From Alphaproteobacteria bacterium (GTDB lineage: Bacteria > Pseudomonadota > Alphaproteobacteria > UBA9219), in the NCBI GenBank assembly GCA_028865155.1, contig JAGWKW010000063.1, positions 1 to 7,083 of the forward strand: 7,083 nt of DNA, given 5' to 3'. The first letter of the stretch is position 1. Every line of letters begins with the position of its first letter. The notes under the pieces are model-generated. The model saw only the letters and a list, made by a program, of their open reading frames with translations, made no database searches and was not told the DNA's origin. Shown here piece by piece: positions 1-7,078 of this stretch. The translations under genes and the position numbers were made by a program.

Positions 1-14
1 TGGCGGAAAATTTT

Positions 15-20
15 TGTCAA
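15..20 (-). promoter_or_regulatory. Possible -35 box of a downstream minus-strand gene
   Basis: The minus strand reads TTGACA here, a perfect -35 hexamer, 20 bases beyond the stop of the glycosyltransferase gene. The matching -10 would fall past the window edge, so this cannot be confirmed. I see no terminator hairpin in 1-40. Confidence 0.2.
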
Positions 21-40
21 CATGCGGTCGGATTCGGCTT

Positions 41-871
41 TTAGAAAGATCTATAATTATCTGTTAACGCAAAAGAAAGCAGGCTTGTTAATATCTGTGC
101 CCTACCGTCGTCTGCGACCGGCGGCGGCAGGTGCGTCTTGATGTAATCATGGCATATGCCGAAATCGGCATCGGCGAAAAATGTATAACGCCCCAAATGC
201 GCGGCCAGCGCGGAGGCCTGGTGATACGACCGGTCGATGTCGGTGCTGAGGATATGGTCAAGCCTGACCGAAGTGACGAACGGGAACAGGCAGCCGACCT
301 TGAGCGTTCCGGCGTAGCTCAAATCGCGGATGAACAGATCGTTCGATTGAGCCGGGGTCGAAGTGATCGCGGCTTCGTACAGGTCGTGCAGCTTGCGGAT
401 CGAAGCCGGATTGACGAGATACGAACTTGTCGAGCCGAAAGGCAGGCCTTTAAGGTCGACAATGTTGAATTCGCCCTTCGGCGTCGCATCGCAGAAGGAT
501 TTATACGCCTTATAGGCGGCAAGCTGGATCGGCACGAAGATGTCCGTATAGACGATATCGCAGCCGGAAAAAAGATTCTGCGCCGCGATGGCGGCGATGA
601 TCTGCGGCGCGGCGGTAGCGAATATCACATCGTCCTCGATGATATGCAGCGGCTTGTCTGCGCCGAGATTTTGCTTGAGCAGCATGTAATGTGAGGAGAA
701 ACGCCCCATCTCGCCGGGCGTAATCTTGTGCGGCAAGCCAAGCGCTTCGCCAGCTATTGCGGGGAAACGTTCATAGAGAGATGTCAGGTTGCGGCGCGCC
801 AGTTCGGCCTCGATCTCGGCGCGGCGGTCGGTGCGGCGGTCGAGATTGATGTAGAAGCCGGCATAGGCCAT
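41..871 (-). CDS. GT25-like glycosyltransferase (LPS-type)
   Basis: This 276-residue protein, without signal peptide or membrane segment, resembles glycosyltransferase family 25, which includes LPS-core galactosyltransferases. The opening GFYINLDRRTDRR (5-17) is the family's N-terminal nucleotide-sugar-binding strand. GEMGRFSSHYMLLK (53-66) matches the conserved GE-G-SH segment. IIEDDVIF (77-84) contains the acidic EDD motif expected to bind the metal and donor sugar. Residues 137-155, ending in STSSYLVNP, fit the later acceptor-side region. Donor and acceptor cannot be told from sequence; cell-surface polysaccharide is the natural guess. The ATG follows the accC stop after three bases (TAA CCC ATG), with only a weak A-rich upstream stretch, so translation probably depends on coupling to accC. 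The last 60 coding bases are only about 32% GC, far below the rest of the window, which suggests different ancestry or a worn 3' end. Confidence 0.82.
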   Translation of the reverse strand: MAYAGFYINLDRRTDRRAEIEAELARRNLTSLYERFPAIAGEALGLPHKITPGEMGRFSSHYMLLKQNLGADKPLHIIEDDVIFATAAPQIIAAIAAQNLFSGCDIVYTDIFVPIQLAAYKAYKSFCDATPKGEFNIVDLKGLPFGSTSSYLVNPASIRKLHDLYEAAITSTPAQSNDLFIRDLSYAGTLKVGCLFPFVTSVRLDHILSTDIDRSYHQASALAAHLGRYTFFADADFGICHDYIKTHLPPPVADDGRAQILTSLLSFALTDNYRSF

Positions 872-874
872 GGG

Positions 875-2218
875 TTATTTTTTCTTGTCGAGATACTTCT
901 CGAGCCAATGGATGTCATAGTCGCCGTTGATGAAGTCCGGTTCGGCAATCAGGCGGCGGTGCAGCGGCAGGGTCGTGTCGATGCCGCCGATGACGAATTC
1001 CTCCAAGGCGCGGCGCAGGCGCAGCAGGCATTCGTTGCGGTTGTTGCCGCGCACGATCAGCTTGGCGATCATGCTATCGTAATTGGACGGCACGCGATAG
1101 CCTTCGTAAAGCGCGCTGTCCACGCGAACATCAAGCCCGCCGGGGGGATGATAACCGACGATTTTGCCCGGCGACGGCACGAATGTATCCGGGTTTTCGG
1201 CATTGATGCGGCACTCGATGGCGTGACCGTTGAATTTGATGTCTTCCTGCGCGTAGGAAAGCGGCAGCCCGGCGGCGACGCGGATCTGCTCGCGCACGAG
1301 GTCGATGCCGGTGACCATTTCCGAGATCGTATGCTCGATCTGCAGGCGGGTGTTCATTTCGATGAAATAGAACTTTCCTTTTTCATAAAGGAACTCGATC
1401 GTGCCGACGCCGCGATAGCCGAGTTTGCGGATCACATCGGCCGCCAGCGCGCCGATCGACATGCGCTCTTCCGCGTTCAGCCCCGGCGAGGGCGCTTCCT
1501 CGATGACTTTCTGGTGGCGGCGCTGGATCGAACAGTCGCGTTCGCCGAAATGCACTGCGTTGCCGTGCGTATCGCCCAGAAGCTGCACCTCGATATGGCG
1601 CGGCTTTTCAAGGTATTTTTCCATATAGACTTCGTCATTGCCGAAGGCCGCGCGCGCTTCGCCTTTGGCGAGCGTGAGCGATTCTTCGAGCGAGGCCTCG
1701 TCGCGCGCGACTTTCATACCTTTGCCGCCGCCGCCCGCCGCCGCCTTGATGAGAACCGGATAGCCGATGCTTTTCGCGGTTTTTCTTGCGTCGTCGAGGT
1801 CCTTGATCGCGCCGTCGGACCCGGGAACCGTCGGCAGGCCGAGCCCCTTGACCGTCTGCTTGGCGGTGACCTTGTCGCCCATGATGCGGATATGTTCGGG
1901 CGTCGGGCCGATGAAGGTGAAGCCATGCTGTTCGACCATCTCGGCGAAATTCGCGTTTTCGGACATGAAGCCGATGCCGGGGTGGATCGCATCCGCGCCC
2001 GTGATCGCGGCGGCAGTGAGGATGGCCGGAATGTTCAGATAGCTGTCCTTGGCGGGCGGCGGGCCGATGCAGACGCTTTCATCGGCAAGCCGCACATGCA
2101 TCGCGTCGGCGTCTGCCGTCGAATGGACGGCGACGGTGTGGATGCCCATTTCGCGGCAGGCGCGATGGATGCGAAGGGCGATTTCGCCGCGATTGGCAAT
2201 CAGAACTTTTTCGAACAC
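875..2218 (-). CDS. accC: Acetyl-CoA carboxylase biotin carboxylase subunit
   Basis: This 447-residue cytoplasmic ATP-grasp enzyme carboxylates the biotin on AccB using bicarbonate and ATP. Its length matches E. coli AccC (449). The GTG start gives the typical opening [16 protein letters not shown]. The Gly-rich ATP lid [10 protein letters not shown] is at 159-168. Predicted catalytic residues are Lys237 (RRHQKVIEE), Glu287, Asn289, Arg291 and Glu295 ([10 protein letters not shown]), and Arg337 (ECRINAE). Two positions differ from the usual sequence: HPGYGF is HPGIGF (Ile82), and the proline of VEHPVTE is Thr297 (IEHTISE), as in pyruvate carboxylases. All catalytic residues remain, so it should be active. 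A longer reading frame from ATG 2257 runs into the upstream gene and lacks the typical N-terminus. The stop is three bases before the next gene. Confidence 0.97.
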   Translation of the reverse strand: MFEKVLIANRGEIALRIHRACREMGIHTVAVHSTADADAMHVRLADESVCIGPPPAKDSYLNIPAILTAAAITGADAIHPGIGFMSENANFAEMVEQHGFTFIGPTPEHIRIMGDKVTAKQTVKGLGLPTVPGSDGAIKDLDDARKTAKSIGYPVLIKAAAGGGGKGMKVARDEASLEESLTLAKGEARAAFGNDEVYMEKYLEKPRHIEVQLLGDTHGNAVHFGERDCSIQRRHQKVIEEAPSPGLNAEERMSIGALAADVIRKLGYRGVGTIEFLYEKGKFYFIEMNTRLQIEHTISEMVTGIDLVREQIRVAAGLPLSYAQEDIKFNGHAIECRINAENPDTFVPSPGKIVGYHPPGGLDVRVDSALYEGYRVPSNYDSMIAKLIVRGNNRNECLLRLRRALEEFVIGGIDTTLPLHRRLIAEPDFINGDYDIHWLEKYLDKKK

Positions 2219-2231
2219 GGTTTCTTCCTCA
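2219..2231 (-). promoter_or_regulatory. Strong accC ribosome binding site overlapping the upstream stop codon
   Basis: GAGGAAG at 2230-2224 precedes the GTG at 2218, with seven bases between AGGA and the start. The TGA stop of the solute-binding protein (2231-2229) lies within this Shine-Dalgarno sequence, so ribosomes ending on that gene sit on the accC initiation site. This decides the accC start as GTG rather than the ATG at 2257. Confidence 0.75.
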
Positions 2232-3104
2232 ATGTAAAGGCGCGTAAGGCGCGGCAACGCGCAAAAGAGCGCCCGGCAGGGTCTGGTATTTTTTCAAGAT
2301 GGCTTCAGTCTGGCCAGCATATTCCATTTCACTCAAGGCGGAATCGAGAGTCGAGGCCAGCTTGGTTTCGCCTTTGTTGACGACAAAGCTGTGCGCATGT
2401 ATGCGCAACGGGCGGCCGATGGCGATATCGCGCACCGGCGCGTTTTTCCCGCTTGCAGTCAAATAAGAAGAGAAATTCGACTGATCGAAGAAAGTGACAT
2501 CGGCTTTGTGATCGGCTACGGCTTCGACGACTTGGGCGATTTCCGTATTCTGCGGCATCGAGTAGTCTTTTGTGCGCGGAAATTGTTCGGCGCGGATGAA
2601 TTGCGAAGCTTCGCCGTCAATCGTGGCAACGGTCACATCGGGCGAATTGATGGCGGCCCAATCACGGTCGAAACGGTGATCGTCGGCGCGGACGACAATG
2701 CCGGTACCGGTGTAAAAAATGGGGATCGTGTAATCGACGGCCCGTGCCATAGCGACATTGCCGAGATAAAGGGGAAAGCAGACGGCGTCGTAGCGGTGGG
2801 TTTTGAGTCCTTCGGCAAGATTCGAAAAATTGACTTCCTCAACCCAATCGACCTTGAGATGCAGGCTTTTCGCCATTTTTTCGGTCAGGTCATAAGCGAT
2901 ACCGCTATAGGCTCCTGTATTCGGGTCTTTGCTGAAAGTCGGCGGCAAAGTGATATAAGCGCAGCGCAGCGTGCTGGTTTGCATGACTTGCGTGAACGCC
3001 GGTTGCGTATCTGCAAGCGGCGCGGCGGGGCGCATCGCTATGACAACGCCTGCCACCGCAACCGAAGCGGCGATGCTGAGCAGGATCGTGAGCAGCCTGC
3101 CCAT
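2229..3104 (-). CDS. Family 3 solute-binding protein between accB and accC
   Basis: This 291-residue exported protein resembles periplasmic amino-acid-binding proteins (SBP_bac_3). Residues 4-23 form a hydrophobic N-terminal segment without an obvious cleavage site, so it may be a signal peptide or an uncleaved anchor; there is no lipobox. The mature start [14 protein letters not shown] and the segment [19 protein letters not shown] (67-85) are typical of the fold. From family knowledge, Arg121 in AMARAVDYT fits the ligand-carboxylate arginine and Asp207 in ADVTFFDQS fits the amino-group aspartate, so an amino-acid-like ligand is plausible (inference). It starts seven bases after the accB stop, with AGGCG overlapping that stop, and its TGA lies within the accC ribosome binding site. 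No permease or ATPase gene is present here. It could feed an unlinked transporter or act as a sensor; its link to lipid synthesis is unknown. Confidence 0.85.
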   Translation of the reverse strand: MGRLLTILLSIAASVAVAGVVIAMRPAAPLADTQPAFTQVMQTSTLRCAYITLPPTFSKDPNTGAYSGIAYDLTEKMAKSLHLKVDWVEEVNFSNLAEGLKTHRYDAVCFPLYLGNVAMARAVDYTIPIFYTGTGIVVRADDHRFDRDWAAINSPDVTVATIDGEASQFIRAEQFPRTKDYSMPQNTEIAQVVEAVADHKADVTFFDQSNFSSYLTASGKNAPVRDIAIGRPLRIHAHSFVVNKGETKLASTLDSALSEMEYAGQTEAILKKYQTLPGALLRVAAPYAPLH

Positions 3105-3111
3105 AAATCGC

Positions 3112-3579
3112 CTACGCGATCACGACCAGAGGCTCGCCGAATTCGACGGGTTTGCCGTCTTCGACGAGGATTTCGGCAATTTTGCCGCCTTTGGGCGCCT
3201 TGATCGGGTTCATGACTTTCATTGCCTCGACGATCAGAAGCGTGTCGCCTTGTTTGACCGTGTCGCCGACCTTGATGAAGGCGGCGGCGCCGGGCGAGGG
3301 AGCCATATAAACCGTGCCGACCATCGGCGAATTGACGGCAGTTCCTGCGGCGGCGGGCTTGACCTCGGCAGCAGCAGGGGTGGCAGGCGCCGCAACGGGC
3401 GCGACGGCGGCAGGGGCCGCAATCTGATGAACGGTATGGGCTTTGGCGCCGACGCAACGGATCTTGCAGTCGCCTTCGGCATATTCGATTTCGCTCAGAC
3501 CCGTTTCGTCGAGCAACTTGGCAAGTTTCTTGACCGCATCGATATCGATGTCGAATTTACGGGATACTTTGTTGGGCAT
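3112..3579 (-). CDS. accB: Acetyl-CoA carboxylase biotin carboxyl carrier protein (BCCP)
   Basis: This 155-residue protein carries the biotin that shuttles CO2 between biotin carboxylase (AccC) and the carboxyltransferase in acetyl-CoA carboxylase. A charged N-terminal segment (1-45) is followed by an Ala/Pro/Val-rich flexible linker (about 54-80) and the biotinyl domain (82-155). Biotin should be attached to Lys121 in EAMKVMN; the Met after the lysine in E. coli is Val here, a common kind of variation. The closing [12 protein letters not shown] is typical of BCCP. I chose the ATG at 3579 because AGGA lies eight bases upstream and the protein then begins with the usual [14 protein letters not shown] sequence. 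A longer frame, reaching back into aroQ, adds 29 implausible residues. AccC, which normally follows directly, is here separated from it by a solute-binding protein gene. Confidence 0.97.
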   Translation of the reverse strand: MPNKVSRKFDIDIDAVKKLAKLLDETGLSEIEYAEGDCKIRCVGAKAHTVHQIAAPAAVAPVAAPATPAAAEVKPAAAGTAVNSPMVGTVYMAPSPGAAAFIKVGDTVKQGDTLLIVEAMKVMNPIKAPKGGKIAEILVEDGKPVEFGEPLVVIA

Positions 3580-3591
3580 CGTCTCGTTCCT
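3580..3591 (-). promoter_or_regulatory. Ribosome binding site deciding the accB start
   Basis: AGGA at 3591-3588 with eight bases to the ATG at 3579 lies in the 23-base aroQ-accB gap. It decides between this start and the longer upstream reading frame that runs into aroQ. Confidence 0.65.
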
Positions 3592-3602
3592 GTTTCTCGT
3601 GC

Positions 3603-4043
3603 CTATTGAAGCAATTTTGCCAGTGTCTGCATAGCATAGCCATAGCCGTCGACGCCACAGCCGCATATAACGGCCTTGGCGGCGCGGGAAATCAATGAAT
3701 TATGGCGAAATTCCTCGCGCGCATGGATGTTGGTGAGGTGGACTTCGGCCACGGGCAGGCCGCTTAAGGTTAACGCGTCGAGCAAGGCGATTGAGGTATG
3801 GCTGTATCCGCCTGCATTGATCAGAATCGCGGCATGCGTCGTCCGCGCGGCCTGAATCCACGAAATCAGCTCGCCTTCGTCGTTGCTTTGACGGCAGTCG
3901 ACCGTGAGCCCATGTGTTTCCGCAGTTTTGCGGCACAGGGTTTCGACATCTTGCAGCGTGGCGGTGCCGTATTTATCCGGTTCGCGAACCCCAAGCATGT
4001 TGAGGTTCGGCCCGTTCAGAACCAAAACGCTTTTGCCCGGCAT
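3603..4043 (-). CDS. aroQ: Type II 3-dehydroquinate dehydratase
   Basis: This 146-residue cytoplasmic enzyme converts 3-dehydroquinate to 3-dehydroshikimate, the third step of the shikimate pathway. The family usually forms a dodecamer. The length is typical. The opening [10 protein letters not shown] (9-18) is diagnostic. By comparison with the M. tuberculosis enzyme, the active-site residues are all present: Arg20, Tyr25 (catalytic base), Asn76 and His82 in INAGGYSH, His102 in EVHLTN, and Arg113 in EEFRHNS. The ATG is five bases after the dsbA-like stop, with an AAGAAG purine run formed by the end of that gene, so translation is probably coupled. It is followed by accB after 23 bases. The aroQ-accB-accC order is a common bacterial arrangement. 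Identification is firm. Confidence 0.97.
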   Translation of the reverse strand: MPGKSVLVLNGPNLNMLGVREPDKYGTATLQDVETLCRKTAETHGLTVDCRQSNDEGELISWIQAARTTHAAILINAGGYSHTSIALLDALTLSGLPVAEVHLTNIHAREEFRHNSLISRAAKAVICGCGVDGYGYAMQTLAKLLQ

Positions 4044-4048
4044 CGCGC

Positions 4049-4879
4049 TTACTTCTTCTTGCCGGCCTCGCGCGCTTCGGCGACGGCCTGCGAGAGCTGG
4101 TCGTACTGCATTGCGCCGGGATAGATGTTGTCGCCGATGATGAACATGGGCGTGCCGCGCACGCCGATATCCTGTCCGAGCTTGATGTCGGCATCGATGA
4201 TGTCGGAAACTTCTTTCGACTTCATGTCCTTCTTAAGCTTGGCGATGTTGAGCCCGGCTTCCTTGGCGGCTTTGAAGACTTCCGCCTTGTCGGCAGGCGG
4301 ATTGGCGCTGTGCGAAAAACGCGCCTTCATCAACGCATTGTGGAATTCGATGTATTTATGCTGCTTCACGCTTGCCAGTGCGGCTTCGGACGCAAACATC
4401 GAAGAAACGCCGAGGATCGGGAATTCCTTGTAGATGTAGCGGACGTTCTTGTCTTTTTTCAGGAGTTCGTCCACCGCTTCGTGCGACGCCTTGCAGTAAG
4501 GGCACTGGTAATCGAAGAATTCGACGACGGTCACGTTGCCCTTGGGGTTGCCGCCGACCGGCGAGCTCGGATCGTTGTAAAGCCGATCCTTGGCTTTGGC
4601 GATCGCGTCCTTGGTTTTTGCGGTTTCCGCCTCCTGCGAATGCTGTTGCAGGTTCTGCAGCCCCTCGGCGATGACTTCGGGATTCGAAACGGTCAGGTAA
4701 TGTTTGATGATGCCTTCGATTTCGGCGCGTTGTGCCGGGCTGAAGCTCGAAATCGGGGGCGGCGGGGGCGCAACCGGGCCAGCCGCTGCGGCGGCAAGGG
4801 CGGGCGTGACGGTTGCACGCGCCAAAGCCGGAGAAAGGGCGAAAAAGGCAATGGTCAGCAAAAAGGCGGCTTTGCGCAT
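4049..4879 (-). CDS. Periplasmic DsbA-family thiol oxidoreductase with ScsC-like N-terminal region
   Basis: This 276-residue exported thioredoxin-fold protein probably makes or isomerises disulfide bonds in the periplasm. A signal peptide covers residues 1-22 (RKAAF, hydrophobic core, ALARA). An Ala/Pro-rich linker with five consecutive prolines (38-42) follows. Residues 47-80 ([16 protein letters not shown], then [13 protein letters not shown]) resemble the N-terminal helical region of ScsC/Com1-type proteins, which mediates oligomerisation in ScsC. The thioredoxin core has the active site CPYC at 126-129 in FFDYQCPYC, an inserted helical domain at about 150-235, and the cis-proline motif GTPMF at 242-246 (Pro244). 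GGAG lies five bases before the ATG, supporting the start. It stands directly before aroQ (five-base gap) and after the envelope protease. Whether it acts as an oxidase or an isomerase cannot be told from sequence, and no DsbB/DsbD-type partner is in view. Confidence 0.92.
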   Translation of the reverse strand: MRKAAFLLTIAFFALSPALARATVTPALAAAAAGPVAPPPPPISSFSPAQRAEIEGIIKHYLTVSNPEVIAEGLQNLQQHSQEAETAKTKDAIAKAKDRLYNDPSSPVGGNPKGNVTVVEFFDYQCPYCKASHEAVDELLKKDKNVRYIYKEFPILGVSSMFASEAALASVKQHKYIEFHNALMKARFSHSANPPADKAEVFKAAKEAGLNIAKLKKDMKSKEVSDIIDADIKLGQDIGVRGTPMFIIGDNIYPGAMQYDQLSQAVAEAREAGKKK

Positions 4880-4909
4880 GGCGGCTCCGGTTCAAAGGAT
4901 GGGATAAGG

Positions 4910-4938
4910 ACACAACCAATTTTTGGGCGGCAAGTCAA
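4910..4938 (-). promoter_or_regulatory. Weak candidate promoter before the dsbA-like/aroQ/acc block
   Basis: The 70-base gap at 4880-4949 is the only sizeable intergenic space. On the minus strand it contains TTGACT at 4938-4933, which matches a -35 box well. About 17 bases downstream the sequence is TTGTGT, a poor -10 match. I see no convincing terminator hairpin in the gap, so read-through from rlmE and the protease gene is also possible. The location favours a promoter here more than the -10 sequence does. Confidence 0.3.
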
Positions 4939-4949
4939 TGACCCCATGG

Positions 4950-6368
4950 TCAGCTGCCGTGTTTTTTGCCGCCGCTACCGGATCCGCCGACCGACATCAC
5001 GATATCCTGCGCGCGCAGCCAGTAGGGCGACCCGCGCGCAAGCCCTTTCATCGCGCGCTGCGCCATTTGCGCCGCTTGAGGGTCTTTGCCTTCCGCCGCA
5101 AGTTCTTCGGCCAGCGCATAGGTCGCCATCGCCGTGTAATGCGGGTCGCCGACCAGATCGGCCTTGCGCCCCCACGCCTCGGCAAGGAAGCGCCATGTTT
5201 CCGGCACGCGCCCTTCGAGCCGGTTCGATTCGAGCAGCTGCTTGATGGCCAGGTCGATCCGCGCCCGCGCCGTGGCCGGATCCTTGTCTTCCAGAAGGGC
5301 ATGGCCGTATTCCTGCCGCAAAAGGGACGAGTCGGGCAGAAGGTCGTTGGCGGTTTTGTAATTGCCGATGGCCTGGGCGATGGCGCCGTTGTCAAACTGG
5401 ATTTGGGCTTTCATCTCGTAAAAAAACGGGTCGTCCGGTTCTTGCTTGATCAGCCCGTCCATGATCTCGATCGCTTCTGCCGGTTTGCCGGTTCGGTAAA
5501 GCGCGATGGCGCGGGCATAGCGCGCGGGAATGCCCGGATCGTTGGGCCCATAACGTTCGAGCGCGATTTCGGGCTGCAGGTAGCCGAGCAGCTTGGCTTC
5601 CATGCGCGCATGCATGACATAAAATTTCTTCGGCAGCTTTGCGTTCCTCAGGGCGGGCGGCGAGTCGTCGAGATGCTGTTGCACCGCGTCGACGCGATCC
5701 TGGGTCAAGGGGTGGGTCTGTACATATTCGTCTTGTTGCGACATAGGGAGCATTTCCTGCCCCTGCAGTTTTTTCAGGAAGTTCAGCATGCCGCGCGTCG
5801 AGATTCCGGCGCGGTCGAGAAACTTCATCCCCGCCGCATCTGCCGAGGCTTCCTGCGAACGGCTGAAGCCGAGGTAGCTGCGCTCGGCGATTTGCGAACT
5901 GCCCGCGACGCCGCCTGCGGCAAGGCTGCCACTGCCACTGGCTGCACCTGCGGCGGCAGCGAGGATCATGCCCAAAATCGCCTCGGCCGAGGCGTTTTTC
6001 ATTTCTTCCTTGCCCCGGATCAAATGGCCGTCGGCGATGTGGCCGGTTTCGTGTGCGATGACGCCTGCCAGCTGTTCGGGGTTTGCGGCCAGCTGCAAAA
6101 GCCCGGTATAGAAAAACTCGTTCATGCCTTCGGCGACGAAAGCGTTGACGGTGTTGCTTTGCACGATGACGATCGTGATGCTTTTGGGATCGATGCCTGC
6201 GGCACGGTAGATCGGCGCGGCCAGCTCGTGCAGGTAATTTTCGATTTCCGCGTCGCGGATGAAAACGGGCGCATCGCCGCCGTCGGATTCCTGCGCGAGC
6301 GCAAGCGGCATTTGCGCGAAAAACAAACCCATCACGCAAAGCCATATGATTTTCCGTAACGGTTTCAT
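4950..6368 (-). CDS. Secreted M48 zinc metalloprotease with TPR-like C-terminal half (BepA/YfgC type)
   Basis: This 472-residue protein is predicted to be a periplasmic zinc protease. BepA-type relatives survey outer-membrane protein and LptD assembly. Residues 1-25 form a signal peptide (KPLRK, a hydrophobic core, then ALA before Gln26). The zinc site is HETGH at 106-110, with the third ligand probably Glu173 in SQEASAD. THPLTQDR at 218-225 matches the loop whose histidine (His246 in E. coli BepA, from memory) caps the zinc, here His219. A Gly/Ala/Ser-rich stretch at 137-158 probably forms the flexible active-site loop. Residues about 280-440 are helical with TPR-like spacing, and the tail is rich in Gly, Ser and Lys. 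I chose the ATG at 6368 because it begins the signal peptide, overlaps the rlmE stop (ATGA) and has AAGGA eight bases upstream. An open frame continues 47 residues further upstream but lies inside rlmE and looks non-coding. Confidence 0.92.
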   Translation of the reverse strand: MKPLRKIIWLCVMGLFFAQMPLALAQESDGGDAPVFIRDAEIENYLHELAAPIYRAAGIDPKSITIVIVQSNTVNAFVAEGMNEFFYTGLLQLAANPEQLAGVIAHETGHIADGHLIRGKEEMKNASAEAILGMILAAAAGAASGSGSLAAGGVAGSSQIAERSYLGFSRSQEASADAAGMKFLDRAGISTRGMLNFLKKLQGQEMLPMSQQDEYVQTHPLTQDRVDAVQQHLDDSPPALRNAKLPKKFYVMHARMEAKLLGYLQPEIALERYGPNDPGIPARYARAIALYRTGKPAEAIEIMDGLIKQEPDDPFFYEMKAQIQFDNGAIAQAIGNYKTANDLLPDSSLLRQEYGHALLEDKDPATARARIDLAIKQLLESNRLEGRVPETWRFLAEAWGRKADLVGDPHYTAMATYALAEELAAEGKDPQAAQMAQRAMKGLARGSPYWLRAQDIVMSVGGSGSGGKKHGS

Positions 6369-7078
6369 GCCTTGAATCCTTGGGCGACGAGATAGGTTTC
6401 GGAAGATTCGGCGCGGCTTGCCGACGGCTTGGCGTGGCGCGTTTTGGCAAAATGTTTTTTGAGAAGGTCGAGCGTCGTTTTTTCCGCGCCGCCCTGAAAG
6501 AATTTGCACACGAACGCGCCATCAGGCGCAAGAATTTCGACGGCAAAATGCGCTGCCAGTTCGGTCAGCGCCATGATACGGATATGGTCGGTGCCGGGAT
6601 GGCCGGTGGTGTTGGGAGCCATGTCGCTCAGCACAAGGTCGGCAGGGCCGCCGAGCATGGCTTTGAGTTTTTCCGGCGCGGACGGGGCGGTGAAGTCGAG
6701 CTGAAGGAAATCCACGCCTTCGACCGGATCCATCGGCAGGATGTCGAGCGCGACCAGCTTGCTGTCTTTTTTGCCAATGGCCTTGGAAACGACTTGCGTC
6801 CAGCCGCCGGGGGCAGCGCCGAGGTCGAGTACGCGCAGGCCGGGACGAAGAAGGCCAAATTTTTCATCAAGCTGCAGCAGCTTATAAGCCGCGCGCGAGC
6901 GGTAGCCGTCTTTTTGCGCGGCGGCGACATAAGGGTCGTTCAGATGGCGTTGCAGCCATTGGCGCGAGGATTCCTTGCGGTTGCTTTTGGCTTTGACGCG
7001 CACGACCTTGCGGCGGCGCGACGCGATATCGCCGCGGCCGGGCTCGCGAGAGCCGCTTTTTTTTCCTGAATCCGACAT
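6365..7078 (-). CDS. rlmE: 23S rRNA (uridine-2'-O-)-methyltransferase RlmE (FtsJ/RrmJ)
   Basis: This 237-residue protein is a cytoplasmic SAM-dependent methyltransferase. In the known family it methylates the 2'-O of U2552 in the 23S rRNA A-loop during late 50S assembly. The SAM-binding motif I, DLGAAPGGW, is at residues 85-93. The catalytic K-D-K-E tetrad is visible as Lys66 (SRAAYK), Asp152 (SDMAPN), Lys192 (CKFFQGG) and Glu227 (SSETYLV). It is about 28 residues longer than E. coli RlmE because of a basic, low-complexity N-terminal tail rich in Arg, Lys and Ser, which probably contacts RNA (inference). The ATG lies only five bases from the window edge, so its ribosome binding site cannot be seen and a start further upstream cannot be excluded. 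Its TGA overlaps the ATG of the downstream protease gene. The family assignment is firm. Confidence 0.96.
   Translation of the reverse strand: MSDSGKKSGSREPGRGDIASRRRKVVRVKAKSNRKESSRQWLQRHLNDPYVAAAQKDGYRSRAAYKLLQLDEKFGLLRPGLRVLDLGAAPGGWTQVVSKAIGKKDSKLVALDILPMDPVEGVDFLQLDFTAPSAPEKLKAMLGGPADLVLSDMAPNTTGHPGTDHIRIMALTELAAHFAVEILAPDGAFVCKFFQGGAEKTTLDLLKKHFAKTRHAKPSASRAESSETYLVAQGFKA
6369..6381 (-). promoter_or_regulatory. Ribosome binding site of the M48 protease gene, inside the rlmE 3' end
   Basis: AAGGA at 6381-6377 lies eight bases before the ATG at 6368 and inside the last codons of rlmE. With the ATGA stop/start overlap it supports this start and suggests translational coupling to rlmE. Confidence 0.6.

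Noticed and set aside
52..57. TATAAT on the plus strand as a -10 box
   Set aside because: There is no -35 hexamer at a suitable distance, and it lies inside the AT-rich end of a minus-strand gene. It is likely chance.
728..2380. A 550-codon open frame on the plus strand
   Set aside because: It lies antisense to accC and runs past both of its ends. The translation has no recognisable domain and is rich in Arg, Ala, Asp and His, as expected from the complement of GC-rich coding sequence. accC is certain on the other strand.
2229..3104. The solute-binding protein as a cyclohexadienyl dehydratase (PheC), suggested by nearby aroQ
   Set aside because: PheC enzymes share this fold, but the GGTNE-like active-site segment I remember for them is GEASQ here (residues 164-168). 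A binding role fits better.
4880..4949. Terminator or riboswitch in the gap before the DsbA-like gene
   Set aside because: I found no stable inverted repeat followed by a T run and no riboswitch-like motif in these 70 bases.
4923..6359. A 478-codon open frame on the plus strand
   Set aside because: It mirrors the M48 protease gene, which has a signal peptide and zinc motif on the minus strand. The plus-strand product shows no family features.
6369..6509. Longer N-terminus for the M48 protease
   Set aside because: The extra 47 residues lie within rlmE in another frame and would place the signal peptide internally. The ATGA overlap and AAGGA favour the start at 6368.
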